Shown here: in pieces, positions 1-7,674 of the stretch | Position numbering within the stretch: the first letter of the stretch is position 1 | Layout: the number at the start of each line of letters is the position of its first letter | DNA from: V1-33 sp039795165 | GTDB taxonomy: Bacteria > Verrucomicrobiota > Verrucomicrobiia > Verrucomicrobiales > V1-33 | Assembly: GCA_039795165.1 (NCBI GenBank) | Contig: JBDKER010000014.1 | Location: forward strand, 1 to 64,000 | Length of the DNA stretch: 64,000 nt | Direction: 5' to 3' | Made by a program: the position numbers and the translations under genes | Notes under the pieces: model-generated | Databases searched by the model: none | Seen by the model: only the letters and a program-made list of their open reading frames with translations | Told to the model about the DNA's origin: nothing

Positions 1-560
1 ATGGGGCGCGCCGTTGGCGCTGGAGGCGGGAAGAACGGAGCGTGGACTTTCCAGTCCACGTTTGGATTCGGGGTTGGTGGACAGGAATGTCCACCCTCCG
101 TTGTCCGCCGGGACGTGTTCCAAGAGGGCTGGCCTTTTGTCGTCCCAGAAGGGCTGAAGGCCCGTCCCATCGGTCCGGAATGGCGCGCCCCTACAGGGCT
201 TCGACGATTGGCGTGTCCGTCAACCTGGGCCGTTGGCCCAGGCTGGTATTGGGCGCGCCGTTGGCGCTGAAGGCCGCGGGCCGAGAGATGCGCAGAGGTC
301 TGGGGATTTGTCGGATTCCTGTACGTCGGGGGTGCCTGGTTGGAATGGGTAGCTCTTGCGCCCCTACAGGGCGCCATGATGGGGGTGGCTGGAGACCTGG
401 GGCATCGCGTGGCTCAGCCCCAGGCTGTCCTCTCGGTCCCCGTTGGGGACGCGCGGTCCGGGTCAACTTGTGTGAAATTCCGTGTGGAATTTCTGGCCAG
501 GGTGCCCCGGAATCGGCTTTACCCCCTGATTCTGAGGGGGTTTCGGGCAGAGCCCCGAAA
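1..560. repeat. Non-coding hairpin-dense repeat region
   Basis: This 560-base stretch holds no convincing gene. It is dense in perfect inverted repeats whose stems differ from one another: 41-60 (8-bp stem), 76-95 (7), 224-242 (8, GTT loop), 358-374 (6), 396-424 (8), 436-450 (6, GTT loop), 474-493 (8), 522-540 (6) and 541-560 (7). A 19-bp direct repeat gggcgcgccgttggcgctg occurs at 4-22 and 251-269 and is itself a 5-bp hairpin with a GTT loop. A 15-bp repeat gcgcccctacagggc occurs at 185-199 and 358-372. Short frames run through the region but have no protein-like features. It looks like a cluster of dispersed extragenic palindromes; its function is unknown. Confidence 0.6.
474..560. other. 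Three hairpins beside the 3' end of tRNA-Ser
   Basis: Three perfect hairpins (474-493, 522-540, 541-560) lie just beyond the 3' end of the minus-strand tRNA-Ser gene. They could end or process its transcript. No T-run follows any of them on the minus strand, so this is not a classical intrinsic terminator. They may simply be members of the hairpin cluster to the left. Confidence 0.4.
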
Positions 561-562
561 TA

Positions 563-653
563 TGGCGGACAGAGAGGGATTCGAACCCTCGGTGCGGTTT
601 TAGCGCACACACGCTTTCCAAGCGTGCGCATTCGACCACTCTGCCATCTGTCC
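563..653 (-). tRNA. tRNA-Ser (anticodon GGA)
   Basis: Read on the minus strand, the gene starts GGACAGA and ends TCTGTCC-G-CCA, so the acceptor stem is perfectly paired and CCA is encoded. The anticodon arm has stem CACGCT/AGCGTG with loop TTGGAAA, giving anticodon GGA (serine, UCC/UCU). A long variable arm typical of class II serine tRNAs is present. The T arm carries GGTTCGAATCC. The length of 91 nt is normal for tRNA-Ser. It lies 79 bp beyond the stop of lpxC-fabZ on the same strand. Confidence 0.97.
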
Positions 654-732
654 GTAATTGGTCTTCCGTGGGAGGTGACTGGGGTGGGATACCCTGGAAC
701 CGGAGGAGTGCAAGGAAAAGAACGTGGCGGCG

Positions 733-2043
733 TTACTTTCCGATGAGGCTGAACATGAGTTCGCCTTCGCTGGTGGTTTCGCCATTTACGGTGCAGCGTC
801 CGCGGGCAACGCCGATGTTGCGTTTCACCTTGAGGATTTCGGCTTCGATGAAGAGCATGTCGCCGGGGACGACGGGGCGGCGGAATTTGACTTCGTTGGC
901 GCTCATGAAGTATCCGATTTTCCCCTGATTTTCGGGTTTCCGGAGCATGAGGATACTGGCGACCTGGGCCATGGCTTCGACCTGGAGGACGCCGGGCATG
1001 ACTGGGTGGCCAGGGAAGTGGCCCTGGAAGAAGGGTTCGTTGATGGTGACGGCCTTGACGCCCGTGCATTTGGAATCGCCTTCGAAGCCGACGATGCGGT
1101 CGACCATGAGGAAGGGGTAGCGGTGGGGGAGGATGCGCATGACCTCGTTGATGTCGAGGACGGCTTCTCCGTGGGGGATGCTGACGGACATGGGGACCAT
1201 GCTGAGCATGCGGGCGTGTTCCGCCTTGAGGCGGCGGGCCATTTCGGTGTTTGGTCCGTGGCCGGGTTTGACGGCGATGACGTGGCCCATGATGCGTTTT
1301 CCGAACAGCATGAGGTCGCCGACGATATCGAGGATCTTGTGGCGGACGAATTCGTCGCGGAAGCGGAGGGGTTCCTTGCTCATGACGCTGTCGTCGCGGA
1401 TGACGACGGCGTTTTCGAGGCTGCCTCCCTTGATGAGGCCCTTGTCGAGGAGGCCCTTGACATCCTCGTAGAAGACGAAGGTGCGGGCTGGGGCGATCTC
1501 CTTCTCGTAGGTTTCCGGATTGATTTCCGTGCTGAAGTATTGGGTGTAGCGCCCGTCCGGGCCGACCTGGGTACAGGAGATGCGGAATTTGCGGTCCGGG
1601 ACGATGGTGATGAGGCTGCCGCCGGCGGTTTCGACGTGGATGGGTTCGCGGACTTCGTAGACCGAGCGGAGCTGGTCCTGTTTGAGGATGCCAGCTGCCT
1701 TGATGCATTCGACGTAGGGAGCGGCGGAACCGTCGCCGATGGGCGGTTCGTTGGCATCCATTTCGATGAGGGCGTTATCGACGCCCATGCCTGCGAGGGC
1801 TGAGATGACGTGTTCGACCGTGTGGACCTTGACCGATCCTTCGGCGAGGGTGGTGGCGCGTTCCACCATCTGGACCTTGTCGACGCTGGCGGGGATGAAC
1901 GGCTGGTCTTCGAGGTCGATGCGGCGGAATTTGATGCCGTGCCCGGTGGGGGCCGGCTTCATGGTGAGGGTGACACTGGCTCCGGTGTGGAGGCTGGTGC
2001 CGGTGAGGCTGGCCGGTTTGGCGAGGGTCTGCTGGTAATCCAT
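733..2043 (-). CDS. lpxC/fabZ: Bifunctional LpxC-FabZ (UDP-3-O-acyl-GlcNAc deacetylase / 3-hydroxyacyl-ACP dehydratase)
   Basis: A 436-residue cytoplasmic fusion. Residues 1-290 are LpxC, the Zn-dependent deacetylase that commits UDP-acyl-GlcNAc to lipid A synthesis. HTVEH at 74-78 and HKILD at 235-239 supply the zinc ligands, and KPGH near 262 holds the conserved catalytic histidine. Residues 295-436 are FabZ, the dehydratase of fatty acid elongation, with LPHRYPFLMVDR, GHFPGHPVMPG (His342) and EAMAQ (Glu356). The fusion joins two enzymes competing for 3-hydroxyacyl-ACP and is known from Bacteroidetes and related lineages. Start chosen at MDYQQ because LpxC homology begins there; the frame stays open upstream but reads as low-complexity. 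No Shine-Dalgarno sequence is visible. Confidence 0.96.
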   Translation of the reverse strand: MDYQQTLAKPASLTGTSLHTGASVTLTMKPAPTGHGIKFRRIDLEDQPFIPASVDKVQMVERATTLAEGSVKVHTVEHVISALAGMGVDNALIEMDANEPPIGDGSAAPYVECIKAAGILKQDQLRSVYEVREPIHVETAGGSLITIVPDRKFRISCTQVGPDGRYTQYFSTEINPETYEKEIAPARTFVFYEDVKGLLDKGLIKGGSLENAVVIRDDSVMSKEPLRFRDEFVRHKILDIVGDLMLFGKRIMGHVIAVKPGHGPNTEMARRLKAEHARMLSMVPMSVSIPHGEAVLDINEVMRILPHRYPFLMVDRIVGFEGDSKCTGVKAVTINEPFFQGHFPGHPVMPGVLQVEAMAQVASILMLRKPENQGKIGYFMSANEVKFRRPVVPGDMLFIEAEILKVKRNIGVARGRCTVNGETTSEGELMFSLIGK

Positions 2044-2077
2044 GATGGGGGAAGCGTGGGGCGGGAGCCCCGTGGGG

Positions 2078-2590
2078 TCAGTGGGACGGGCCTTGGATCC
2101 AGCGGCGCAGGTAGCAACCCGGCGTGATGTCCGCGTAGACGCCCAGTTCGTGCAGGAGCGTCCAGATGGCGTCGTAATCCATGGCCTGCGGCAGGCCGGA
2201 TGGCGAGGAATTGTGACGGTGGCAAGTGAAGCAGATTTCCATGCAGGCCACCGGGCGACCGGCGGCATAGAACACGAAGGCATGGTGCGGCACGTAGCAG
2301 GCCGACCGGCTCGAGGGCTTCACGTAGCGGCGGCCCGCGGCGAGGAGACGGTCCGTCTGCGCGCGGCTGAGCAGCACGCCTTGGCCATTGAGCACGCCCG
2401 GATGGAGCGAGCCATCGGGTCGGACAAACGTCTTGTTCTTATCCGCCTCGCAGGCATAGACGAAGGCGCGGACTGAGTCGAAGGCCGTGCCTGGCCATTG
2501 TTCCGTGGGGATTTCCGGAGTGGAGGAACAGGAAACGGTTCCTCCCACTCCGGCGAGAGTGGCGAGTCGGCAGAAGGCGCGGCGCTGCAT
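2078..2590 (-). CDS. Small lipoprotein-like protein with a C/H-rich core, unknown function
   Basis: 170 residues, beginning MQRRAFCRLATLAGV and followed by a hydrophobic stretch and VSCSSTPE, which fits a lipoprotein or Tat-like export signal. The C-terminal half contains CYVPHHAFVFYAAGRPVA, then EICFTCHRH. This pattern (Cys-x2-P-x-H, VFY, a second Cys-x2-Cys) recurs in uncharacterised proteins of Bacteroidetes and PVC bacteria and suggests a metal or redox site, but no reaction can be assigned. It sits 13 bp downstream of icd and 34 bp upstream of lpxC-fabZ on the same strand, so co-transcription is plausible. A longer upstream start overlapping icd is possible but would remove the signal peptide from the N terminus. 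Confidence 0.7.
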   Translation of the reverse strand: MQRRAFCRLATLAGVGGTVSCSSTPEIPTEQWPGTAFDSVRAFVYACEADKNKTFVRPDGSLHPGVLNGQGVLLSRAQTDRLLAAGRRYVKPSSRSACYVPHHAFVFYAAGRPVACMEICFTCHRHNSSPSGLPQAMDYDAIWTLLHELGVYADITPGCYLRRWIQGPSH

Positions 2591-2603
2591 GGGGTGCGGG
2601 CCC

Positions 2604-3872
2604 TTACATGTGGTCGATGATGTTCTGACCGAAGGCCGAGCACTTGATTTCCGTGGCTCCGTCCATGAGGCGGGCGAAGTCGTAGGTGACCTTGCGGCTG
2701 CCGATGGCTCCATTGAGGCCCTTGAGGATGAGGTCGGCTGCTTCCGTCCAGCCCATGTAGCGGAGCATCATTTCGCCGCTCAGGACGACCGAGCCTGGAT
2801 TGACGACGTCCTTGTTGGCGTACTTCGGAGCGGTGCCGTGGGTGGCTTCGAAGATGGCGTGGCCCGACACGTAATTGATGTTGCCGCCCGGGGCGATGCC
2901 GATGCCGCCGACCTGGGCTGCGAGGGCGTCGCTCAGGTAGTCGCCATTGAGATTGAGGGTGGCGATGACATCGAAATCCGTGGGCCGGGTGAGGACCTGC
3001 TGGAGGGTGATGTCGGCGATGGCGTCCTTGATGATGATGCCTGCGCCCGGTTTGCCATCAGGGATGCGGCACCATGGACCGCCGTCGATTTCCTCGGCTC
3101 CGAATTCGCGTTTGGCGACCTCGTACCCCCAGTCGCGGAAGGCACCTTCCGTGAACTTCATGATGTTCCCCTTGTGGACGAAGGTGACTGATTTCCGGTG
3201 ATTGGTGATCGCGTACTCGATGGCCGAGCGGATGAGGCGGTCCGTGCCTGGCTGGGAGACTGGCTTGATGCCGATGCCGACGAGTTCCGGAGATTCAGCG
3301 CCGAAGCGGATCTTGGAAAATTCCTTCGGGAAGGAAGCCTTGAGGAATTCGAGTGTCTTCGTGGCCGCTTCGCCGCCTGCCTGGAAGTCGATGCCTGCGT
3401 AGATGTCCTCCGTGTTTTCGCGGAAGATGACCATGTCCACCTTTTCCGGGTGCTTCACGGGCGACGGGACGCCGGTGAAGTACTGCACCGGGCGGAGGCA
3501 GACGTAGAGGTCGAGCAGCTGGCGGAGGGCGACGTTGAGCGAGCGGATGCCGCCGCCGACGGGCGTGGTGAGCGGGCCCTTGATGCCCACGAGGAATTCG
3601 CGGAAGGCCTCCACGGTGTCATCCGGCAGCCAGTTATTGAAGCGCTTGAAGCTTTCCTCGCCCGCAAAGACCTCCATCCACGCGATCTTGCGTTCCCCCT
3701 TGTAGGCCTTTTCGACCGACGCATCGAGGACGCGCACGCTCGAAGCCCAGATGTCCGGACCCGTGCCATCGCCGCGGATGAATGGCACGATCGGATTCGC
3801 AGGAACCGTGAGTTTGCCTCCGCTGATGGAGATTTTCCCGCCGGACGGAACAGTGCACGTTGTGTAGGCCAT
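2604..3872 (-). CDS. icd: NADP-dependent isocitrate dehydrogenase
   Basis: 422 residues, the usual length for the E. coli-type homodimeric enzyme. It converts isocitrate to 2-oxoglutarate and CO2 in the TCA cycle. FIRGDGTGPDIW is the N-terminal nucleotide-proximal motif. GGGIRSLNVALRQ contains the Ser/Asn/Arg substrate-binding residues, whose Ser is the AceK phosphorylation site in enterics. NTEDIYAGIDF, LNLNGDYLSDALAAQVGGIGIAPG (read in two parts, LNLNGDYLSD and QVGGIGIAPG) and EATHGTAPKYA are all typical. Start chosen at MAYTTCTVPSGG; an upstream in-frame Met adds about 16 residues without homology. It lies 94 bp downstream of the MFS gene. Confidence 0.95.
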   Translation of the reverse strand: MAYTTCTVPSGGKISISGGKLTVPANPIVPFIRGDGTGPDIWASSVRVLDASVEKAYKGERKIAWMEVFAGEESFKRFNNWLPDDTVEAFREFLVGIKGPLTTPVGGGIRSLNVALRQLLDLYVCLRPVQYFTGVPSPVKHPEKVDMVIFRENTEDIYAGIDFQAGGEAATKTLEFLKASFPKEFSKIRFGAESPELVGIGIKPVSQPGTDRLIRSAIEYAITNHRKSVTFVHKGNIMKFTEGAFRDWGYEVAKREFGAEEIDGGPWCRIPDGKPGAGIIIKDAIADITLQQVLTRPTDFDVIATLNLNGDYLSDALAAQVGGIGIAPGGNINYVSGHAIFEATHGTAPKYANKDVVNPGSVVLSGEMMLRYMGWTEAADLILKGLNGAIGSRKVTYDFARLMDGATEIKCSAFGQNIIDHM

Positions 3873-3966
3873 GGCTGATATCGATGGTGTGAAGTGAAAG
3901 AATGAACGGGCGCTTACCAAGGGAGCACGCCCCTGTCCACCGATTTCCTGCCCCCTGCCCTGTGGG

Positions 3967-5358
3967 TCAGTCGGTGGGGGTGGAGGCGAGGAGGCCGGTG
4001 AGGCCTTTGTGCCAGCGGGTGCGGACCCAGAGGACGAGGAGGGCGGCGAGGATGGCGAAGAGCCATGGCCATGCGGGCATGGCGAGGGAGAGAAGGCGGA
4101 CGTCCGAGGCTTCCTTGGTGAGGGGGGCGAGTTCCGGGGCGTGGTGGTGGCGCAGCCATGCGGTCTGCGTACCGAATCCCCACATGGCGGCTCCGTAGGC
4201 GAGGTTCATGGCGAGGCCTTTGAAGCTGATGACAGTGGCGCGGTGGGCCGATCCGGTGACGCGGTGGAGGTACTGGCTGAGGAAGTAGTGGAGCGAGCGC
4301 ATGCCCAGCCAGAATGGGACGACGAAGAGGACGCCGGCCCAGCCGTGCCATGCGGTAATCTGGAGGGCGATGCCGGCGAGACCGGCGAAGATGCACACCG
4401 CAACCATGCCGAGATTCTGGGAAGGCTTGAGCGAGCCTGCGAGTTTTTCGACCACGACGGCCGTGCCGATGCCGATGAGGGAACTTCCGGCGAGGATGAT
4501 GCCATTGCAGGCTTCCGGGATCCCGAGGAGACGGTAGTAATTGCTGCCCACCGTATAGAAAAGGCGCATGAAGCCATCGTAGAGCATGCCCGTGAGGATA
4601 AGAACGAGGGCGGCGGGCGACCGCAGGATGAAGGCGGCCGCAGAGGCCATCTGACGGAAGCTGCCAGCAAGGACCTCGCCGAGGCGGCGGCGGCCATCTG
4701 CGATCGGGTGGGTATCGCAGAAGCGCAGACTGACGGCCACGGTTGCGAGCGCCATGCCGAAATTCGCCCAGAGCGGCAGGCGCATGTGGGCTTCGCGGGA
4801 GAGGCCCGTGAGCCATTCCGGCCGGAGATCCCAGCCACCGCGGGCCGGGGCCGGATCGTAGAGGACTGCGCCCGTGAGGGCCACCAGCATGAATGTGATC
4901 GATTGCCAGCGCATGAGACGGGCCAGCACGCGGGTCCATGCCTGTTGGCGGCCGGCTTCCGGCAAAGAATCGTAGACCAGGGATTCGTCCGCACCGCTGC
5001 AGCAGGCCTCCGCCATTCCGCTGACGATCCGGTTCACAAGAAACAGGGAAAACGTGAGGGCACCGCCATTGATCGGCATGAGGCAGAGCAGGAGCATTTC
5101 CACCACCATGAGGAAGGCCGAGAAAACGACGAGACGGCGGCGGCCCATGCGGTCGGCCAGCGCACCGCTGGGCACTTCAAAGACGACAATGCTGGCGGCC
5201 CAGACAAGATTGAGCAGGGCAAACTGTTCGAGGCTCAGTCCGAAGTCGAGGAACAGGATCGTGTAGATCGGGTAATAGAACCGTGAATTGAAGAGGACGC
5301 GGAACCACAGGAACGCCCGGATATTGCGGTCGGCCACGGCTGCGGGGGAATCGTTCAT
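3967..5358 (-). CDS. MFS-type transporter
   Basis: 463 residues with about 12 predicted membrane spans. The N-terminal half carries FEVPSGALADRMGRRRLVVFSA, seen here as VPSGALADRMGRRRL, which is the loop 2-3 signature (GxxxDRxGRR) of the major facilitator superfamily. The extended loop around residues 150-190 and the YRLLGIPEA segment resemble uncharacterised MFS proteins. The substrate cannot be told from sequence. It is 30 bp downstream of the LolC/E-like gene and 94 bp upstream of icd. The C-terminal tail (HKGLTGLLASTPTD) is cytoplasmic by the positive-inside rule. Confidence 0.85.
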   Translation of the reverse strand: MNDSPAAVADRNIRAFLWFRVLFNSRFYYPIYTILFLDFGLSLEQFALLNLVWAASIVVFEVPSGALADRMGRRRLVVFSAFLMVVEMLLLCLMPINGGALTFSLFLVNRIVSGMAEACCSGADESLVYDSLPEAGRQQAWTRVLARLMRWQSITFMLVALTGAVLYDPAPARGGWDLRPEWLTGLSREAHMRLPLWANFGMALATVAVSLRFCDTHPIADGRRRLGEVLAGSFRQMASAAAFILRSPAALVLILTGMLYDGFMRLFYTVGSNYYRLLGIPEACNGIILAGSSLIGIGTAVVVEKLAGSLKPSQNLGMVAVCIFAGLAGIALQITAWHGWAGVLFVVPFWLGMRSLHYFLSQYLHRVTGSAHRATVISFKGLAMNLAYGAAMWGFGTQTAWLRHHHAPELAPLTKEASDVRLLSLAMPAWPWLFAILAALLVLWVRTRWHKGLTGLLASTPTD

Positions 5359-5388
5359 GCGCGGCAGCGGCGGCAGGCTTGTCCCGCT

Positions 5389-6879
5389 TCAGCGGTCGTT
5401 GCGCAGGGCACGGGCGGGAGCCATGCGGCCCACGGCGAGAGCTGGGGGCACGGCCGCTAGCGTGCACAGGATGAAGGCAATTCCGCAGATGATGATGACA
5501 TCGATGGCGCGGAGGTCCGCTGGAATTTCCCGCAGGCCGTAAATCCGTTCATCAAAGATCTTCCATGCGAAATGATCGTTGATGAAGCGGCGCAGTTCAT
5601 TTCGCCACGTGAGGACCGCCATGCCGATGGCGTACCCGAGACCGACGCCGAGCGTGGCGACGACGAGTCCCTGGGCCACGAAGACGGCGACAATCTGGGA
5701 CGTGCGGGCACCGAGGGCACGCATCATACCGATTTCCCGGCGCTTCTGGACCGCCATCGTGATCATCGTGTTCATGATGCAGAAGGCAGCGACCACCGAG
5801 ATGAAGCCCAGCACAATGTACATCATGCCGCGTTCATTGGCGACCGCGTCGAACAATTCGCGGTGACGTTCCATCCATGTGACCGTCTGCCAACCCGGCG
5901 GAAGGAGTCCGGATTGCTCGATCGACTGTGCCATTTCGCCGGCGCGGAAGGGGTCGGCGATATCGACCATGAGGCCATCGACGGCCGAGCCGGAACCCGC
6001 GAGACGCTGCGCTGTCTTCAGCGAAACAAAGCCGAGGCCCGACTGTTTGGCATCGGAATAGATGCCGGTGACCGTGAGTTCTGCGGGCAGAGGGTACTCG
6101 CGTTCCTTCTGATCGACGGCGGCTTCGCGGGCGGCGTCGCCCTGAGCCGCCCGTTTTTCCTCGCTGTAGCTGACGACTTCGTTGATGTAGCTGGGGCCGA
6201 AGACATTGACGCGGCTTTCGCCGGCTGTGAATCCGGAATCGGTGCCCCTCAGGAGACGGTCGACCAATTCAATGCTGAGGACGAGCGATGTGCCCGTGAC
6301 GTCGAAATTTCCGTCTGGATTGCTTTCCGAAAAGCGGCGCTGGAGACGTTCCATCTGGACCGCATCGTCCGGATCGACGCCCACGAGCATAGCATTGGCG
6401 ACCGGACGTTTGGGGTCGGGTCCGCCGCCATTTCCCGGGGCATCCGGGACAGGGTTTTCCGATGGTTCCGGCGGAGTGGCTTCTCCGGTATCCGGTTTGA
6501 TTTCGATGCTGGCGGCGTCGAGCGATCCTGCCTCGGCCAGTTGCATGAGCGTGGTGACATTGAGGTACGGCGAGCAGGCGGTCACTCCGGGGTGCTGGAT
6601 GACACCGGTGAGCAATTCCCGCCAGACCGGCACGCCGTCTTCGTCCGGGACCTCAGCTCCGGCGAAGAACTGCCGCGTGGTATCTTCCAGCATGAGCGGA
6701 GGTTCCACCTTGAGCCATTCCTCCTTGATGCGCTTTTCGAAGCCGCTCATCACGGCGATTACAATGAGCAGGACCGCCACCCCAAGGGCGACCCCCACCA
6801 CCGAGATCACGGTGATGATGGAAATGAAAGTGCGCTTCGGCTTCAGATACCGAAGCGCAAGAAACCACGGAAACTTCAT
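5389..6879 (-). CDS. lolE: LolC/LolE-type ABC transporter permease
   Basis: 496 residues. The N terminus FLALRYLKPKRTFISIITVISVVGVALG, seen in its parts FLALRYL and TVISVVGVALGVAVLL, is diagnostic of LolC/E permeases, which extract lipoproteins from the inner membrane for transfer to LolA. MacB-like periplasmic and FtsX domains follow, with three C-terminal spans including CIMNTMITMAVQKRREIGMMRALGA. The protein is about 80 residues longer than E. coli LolC because of a Gly/Pro/Asp-rich insert near residues 135-160. No LolD ATPase is adjacent, so it must be encoded elsewhere; the ABC ATPase at 37476 is of a different type. A single permease of this kind probably acts as a homodimer (LolF-like). 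Confidence 0.9.
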   Translation of the reverse strand: MKFPWFLALRYLKPKRTFISIITVISVVGVALGVAVLLIVIAVMSGFEKRIKEEWLKVEPPLMLEDTTRQFFAGAEVPDEDGVPVWRELLTGVIQHPGVTACSPYLNVTTLMQLAEAGSLDAASIEIKPDTGEATPPEPSENPVPDAPGNGGGPDPKRPVANAMLVGVDPDDAVQMERLQRRFSESNPDGNFDVTGTSLVLSIELVDRLLRGTDSGFTAGESRVNVFGPSYINEVVSYSEEKRAAQGDAAREAAVDQKEREYPLPAELTVTGIYSDAKQSGLGFVSLKTAQRLAGSGSAVDGLMVDIADPFRAGEMAQSIEQSGLLPPGWQTVTWMERHRELFDAVANERGMMYIVLGFISVVAAFCIMNTMITMAVQKRREIGMMRALGARTSQIVAVFVAQGLVVATLGVGLGYAIGMAVLTWRNELRRFINDHFAWKIFDERIYGLREIPADLRAIDVIIICGIAFILCTLAAVPPALAVGRMAPARALRNDR

Positions 6880-6945
6880 GGGCCGCCATCCTGCGGCTCA
6901 CCCTGCGAAAGGCAATCGCCCATTCCGCCGGAACGCGCCATCCCT

Positions 6946-7614
6946 TCAGCGTCCCAGCGCCGCAGGCGGCAGCGGCACCGGGCCTCCCTCGATGGGCGGC
7001 TCTGCACCGCTCACTTCATCCACGACCGCCCCGAGCCGGGCCAGCCATTCCCTCACCCTTGTCTTTCCTGAAACCGACCATGGCAGGCGGCGTCCCACAA
7101 AGGCCGTGGCCTTGATACCGTGGCGGTCCGCCAGCCAGATGGCCCGCGGGAGATGGAAGTCGTCCGAGATGATCACGCAATCGGTGACCCCGAACTTCCG
7201 GCGGGCCCGGATGACGGAGTCGAGTGTCCGCAGGCCAAGGGCGTCGAGCGTCATGATGTCAGCCGGCACGCCCATTTCGACGAGGGCATCCTGCATGTCG
7301 CGAGGTTCATTGTAATCTGGCCGCTGGTTATCGCCGCTCAGGAGGAAATGCCTGACTTTTCCGGCGCGGTAGAGTTCGGCGGCGGCGTCGATGCGGACGC
7401 GGAAGTGTGCATTTTCGCGTCCCCCGACCATGCGGCTGGTGCCGAGGACGAGACCGACCCCGCTGGGCGGGACGGCGGCGGCGTCATAATGAACGCGGTC
7501 AGCGCAGCGCAGGGTCATCCATGCATTGATCCCGATGCAGAGAACGATCCCTGTCAGCAGCAGCCGGCGCAGCAGGGCGGCAGTTCTCGCAGGTTGATGG
7601 TTCTTCCGTTGCAT
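6946..7614 (-). CDS. SanA/YdcF-like DUF218 membrane protein
   Basis: 222 residues with one N-terminal membrane span (LLLTGIVLCIGINAWMTL) and a periplasmic DUF218 domain. SGVGLVLGTSRMVGGREN, YRAGKVRHFLLSGDN, MTLDALGLRTLDSVIRAR, VIISDDFHLPRAIWLAD and ATAFVG match the SanA family in order. SanA affects envelope permeability and vancomycin exclusion in enterics, but its biochemical activity is not settled. It is the first gene of the minus-strand series reading toward lpxC-fabZ and is divergent from the MsbA-like gene, whose start is 61 bp away, so the promoter region for both lies at about 7615-7674. Confidence 0.88.
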   Translation of the reverse strand: MQRKNHQPARTAALLRRLLLTGIVLCIGINAWMTLRCADRVHYDAAAVPPSGVGLVLGTSRMVGGRENAHFRVRIDAAAELYRAGKVRHFLLSGDNQRPDYNEPRDMQDALVEMGVPADIMTLDALGLRTLDSVIRARRKFGVTDCVIISDDFHLPRAIWLADRHGIKATAFVGRRLPWSVSGKTRVREWLARLGAVVDEVSGAEPPIEGGPVPLPPAALGR

Positions 7615-7674
7615 TCAGAGGGTCGGGCGACTTACTGCCGCTTCAGCTACGCATCGCGGGCTGTCAAACGTCCC

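Noticed and set aside
42..746. Frames in 1-746 (for example 340-603)
   Set aside because: They run through hairpin repeats and the tRNA, with no protein signature.
724..1803. 359-residue plus-strand frame opposite lpxC-fabZ
   Set aside because: Antisense to a clear gene; Asp/Glu/Val/Ala-biased sequence is a typical GC-rich shadow.
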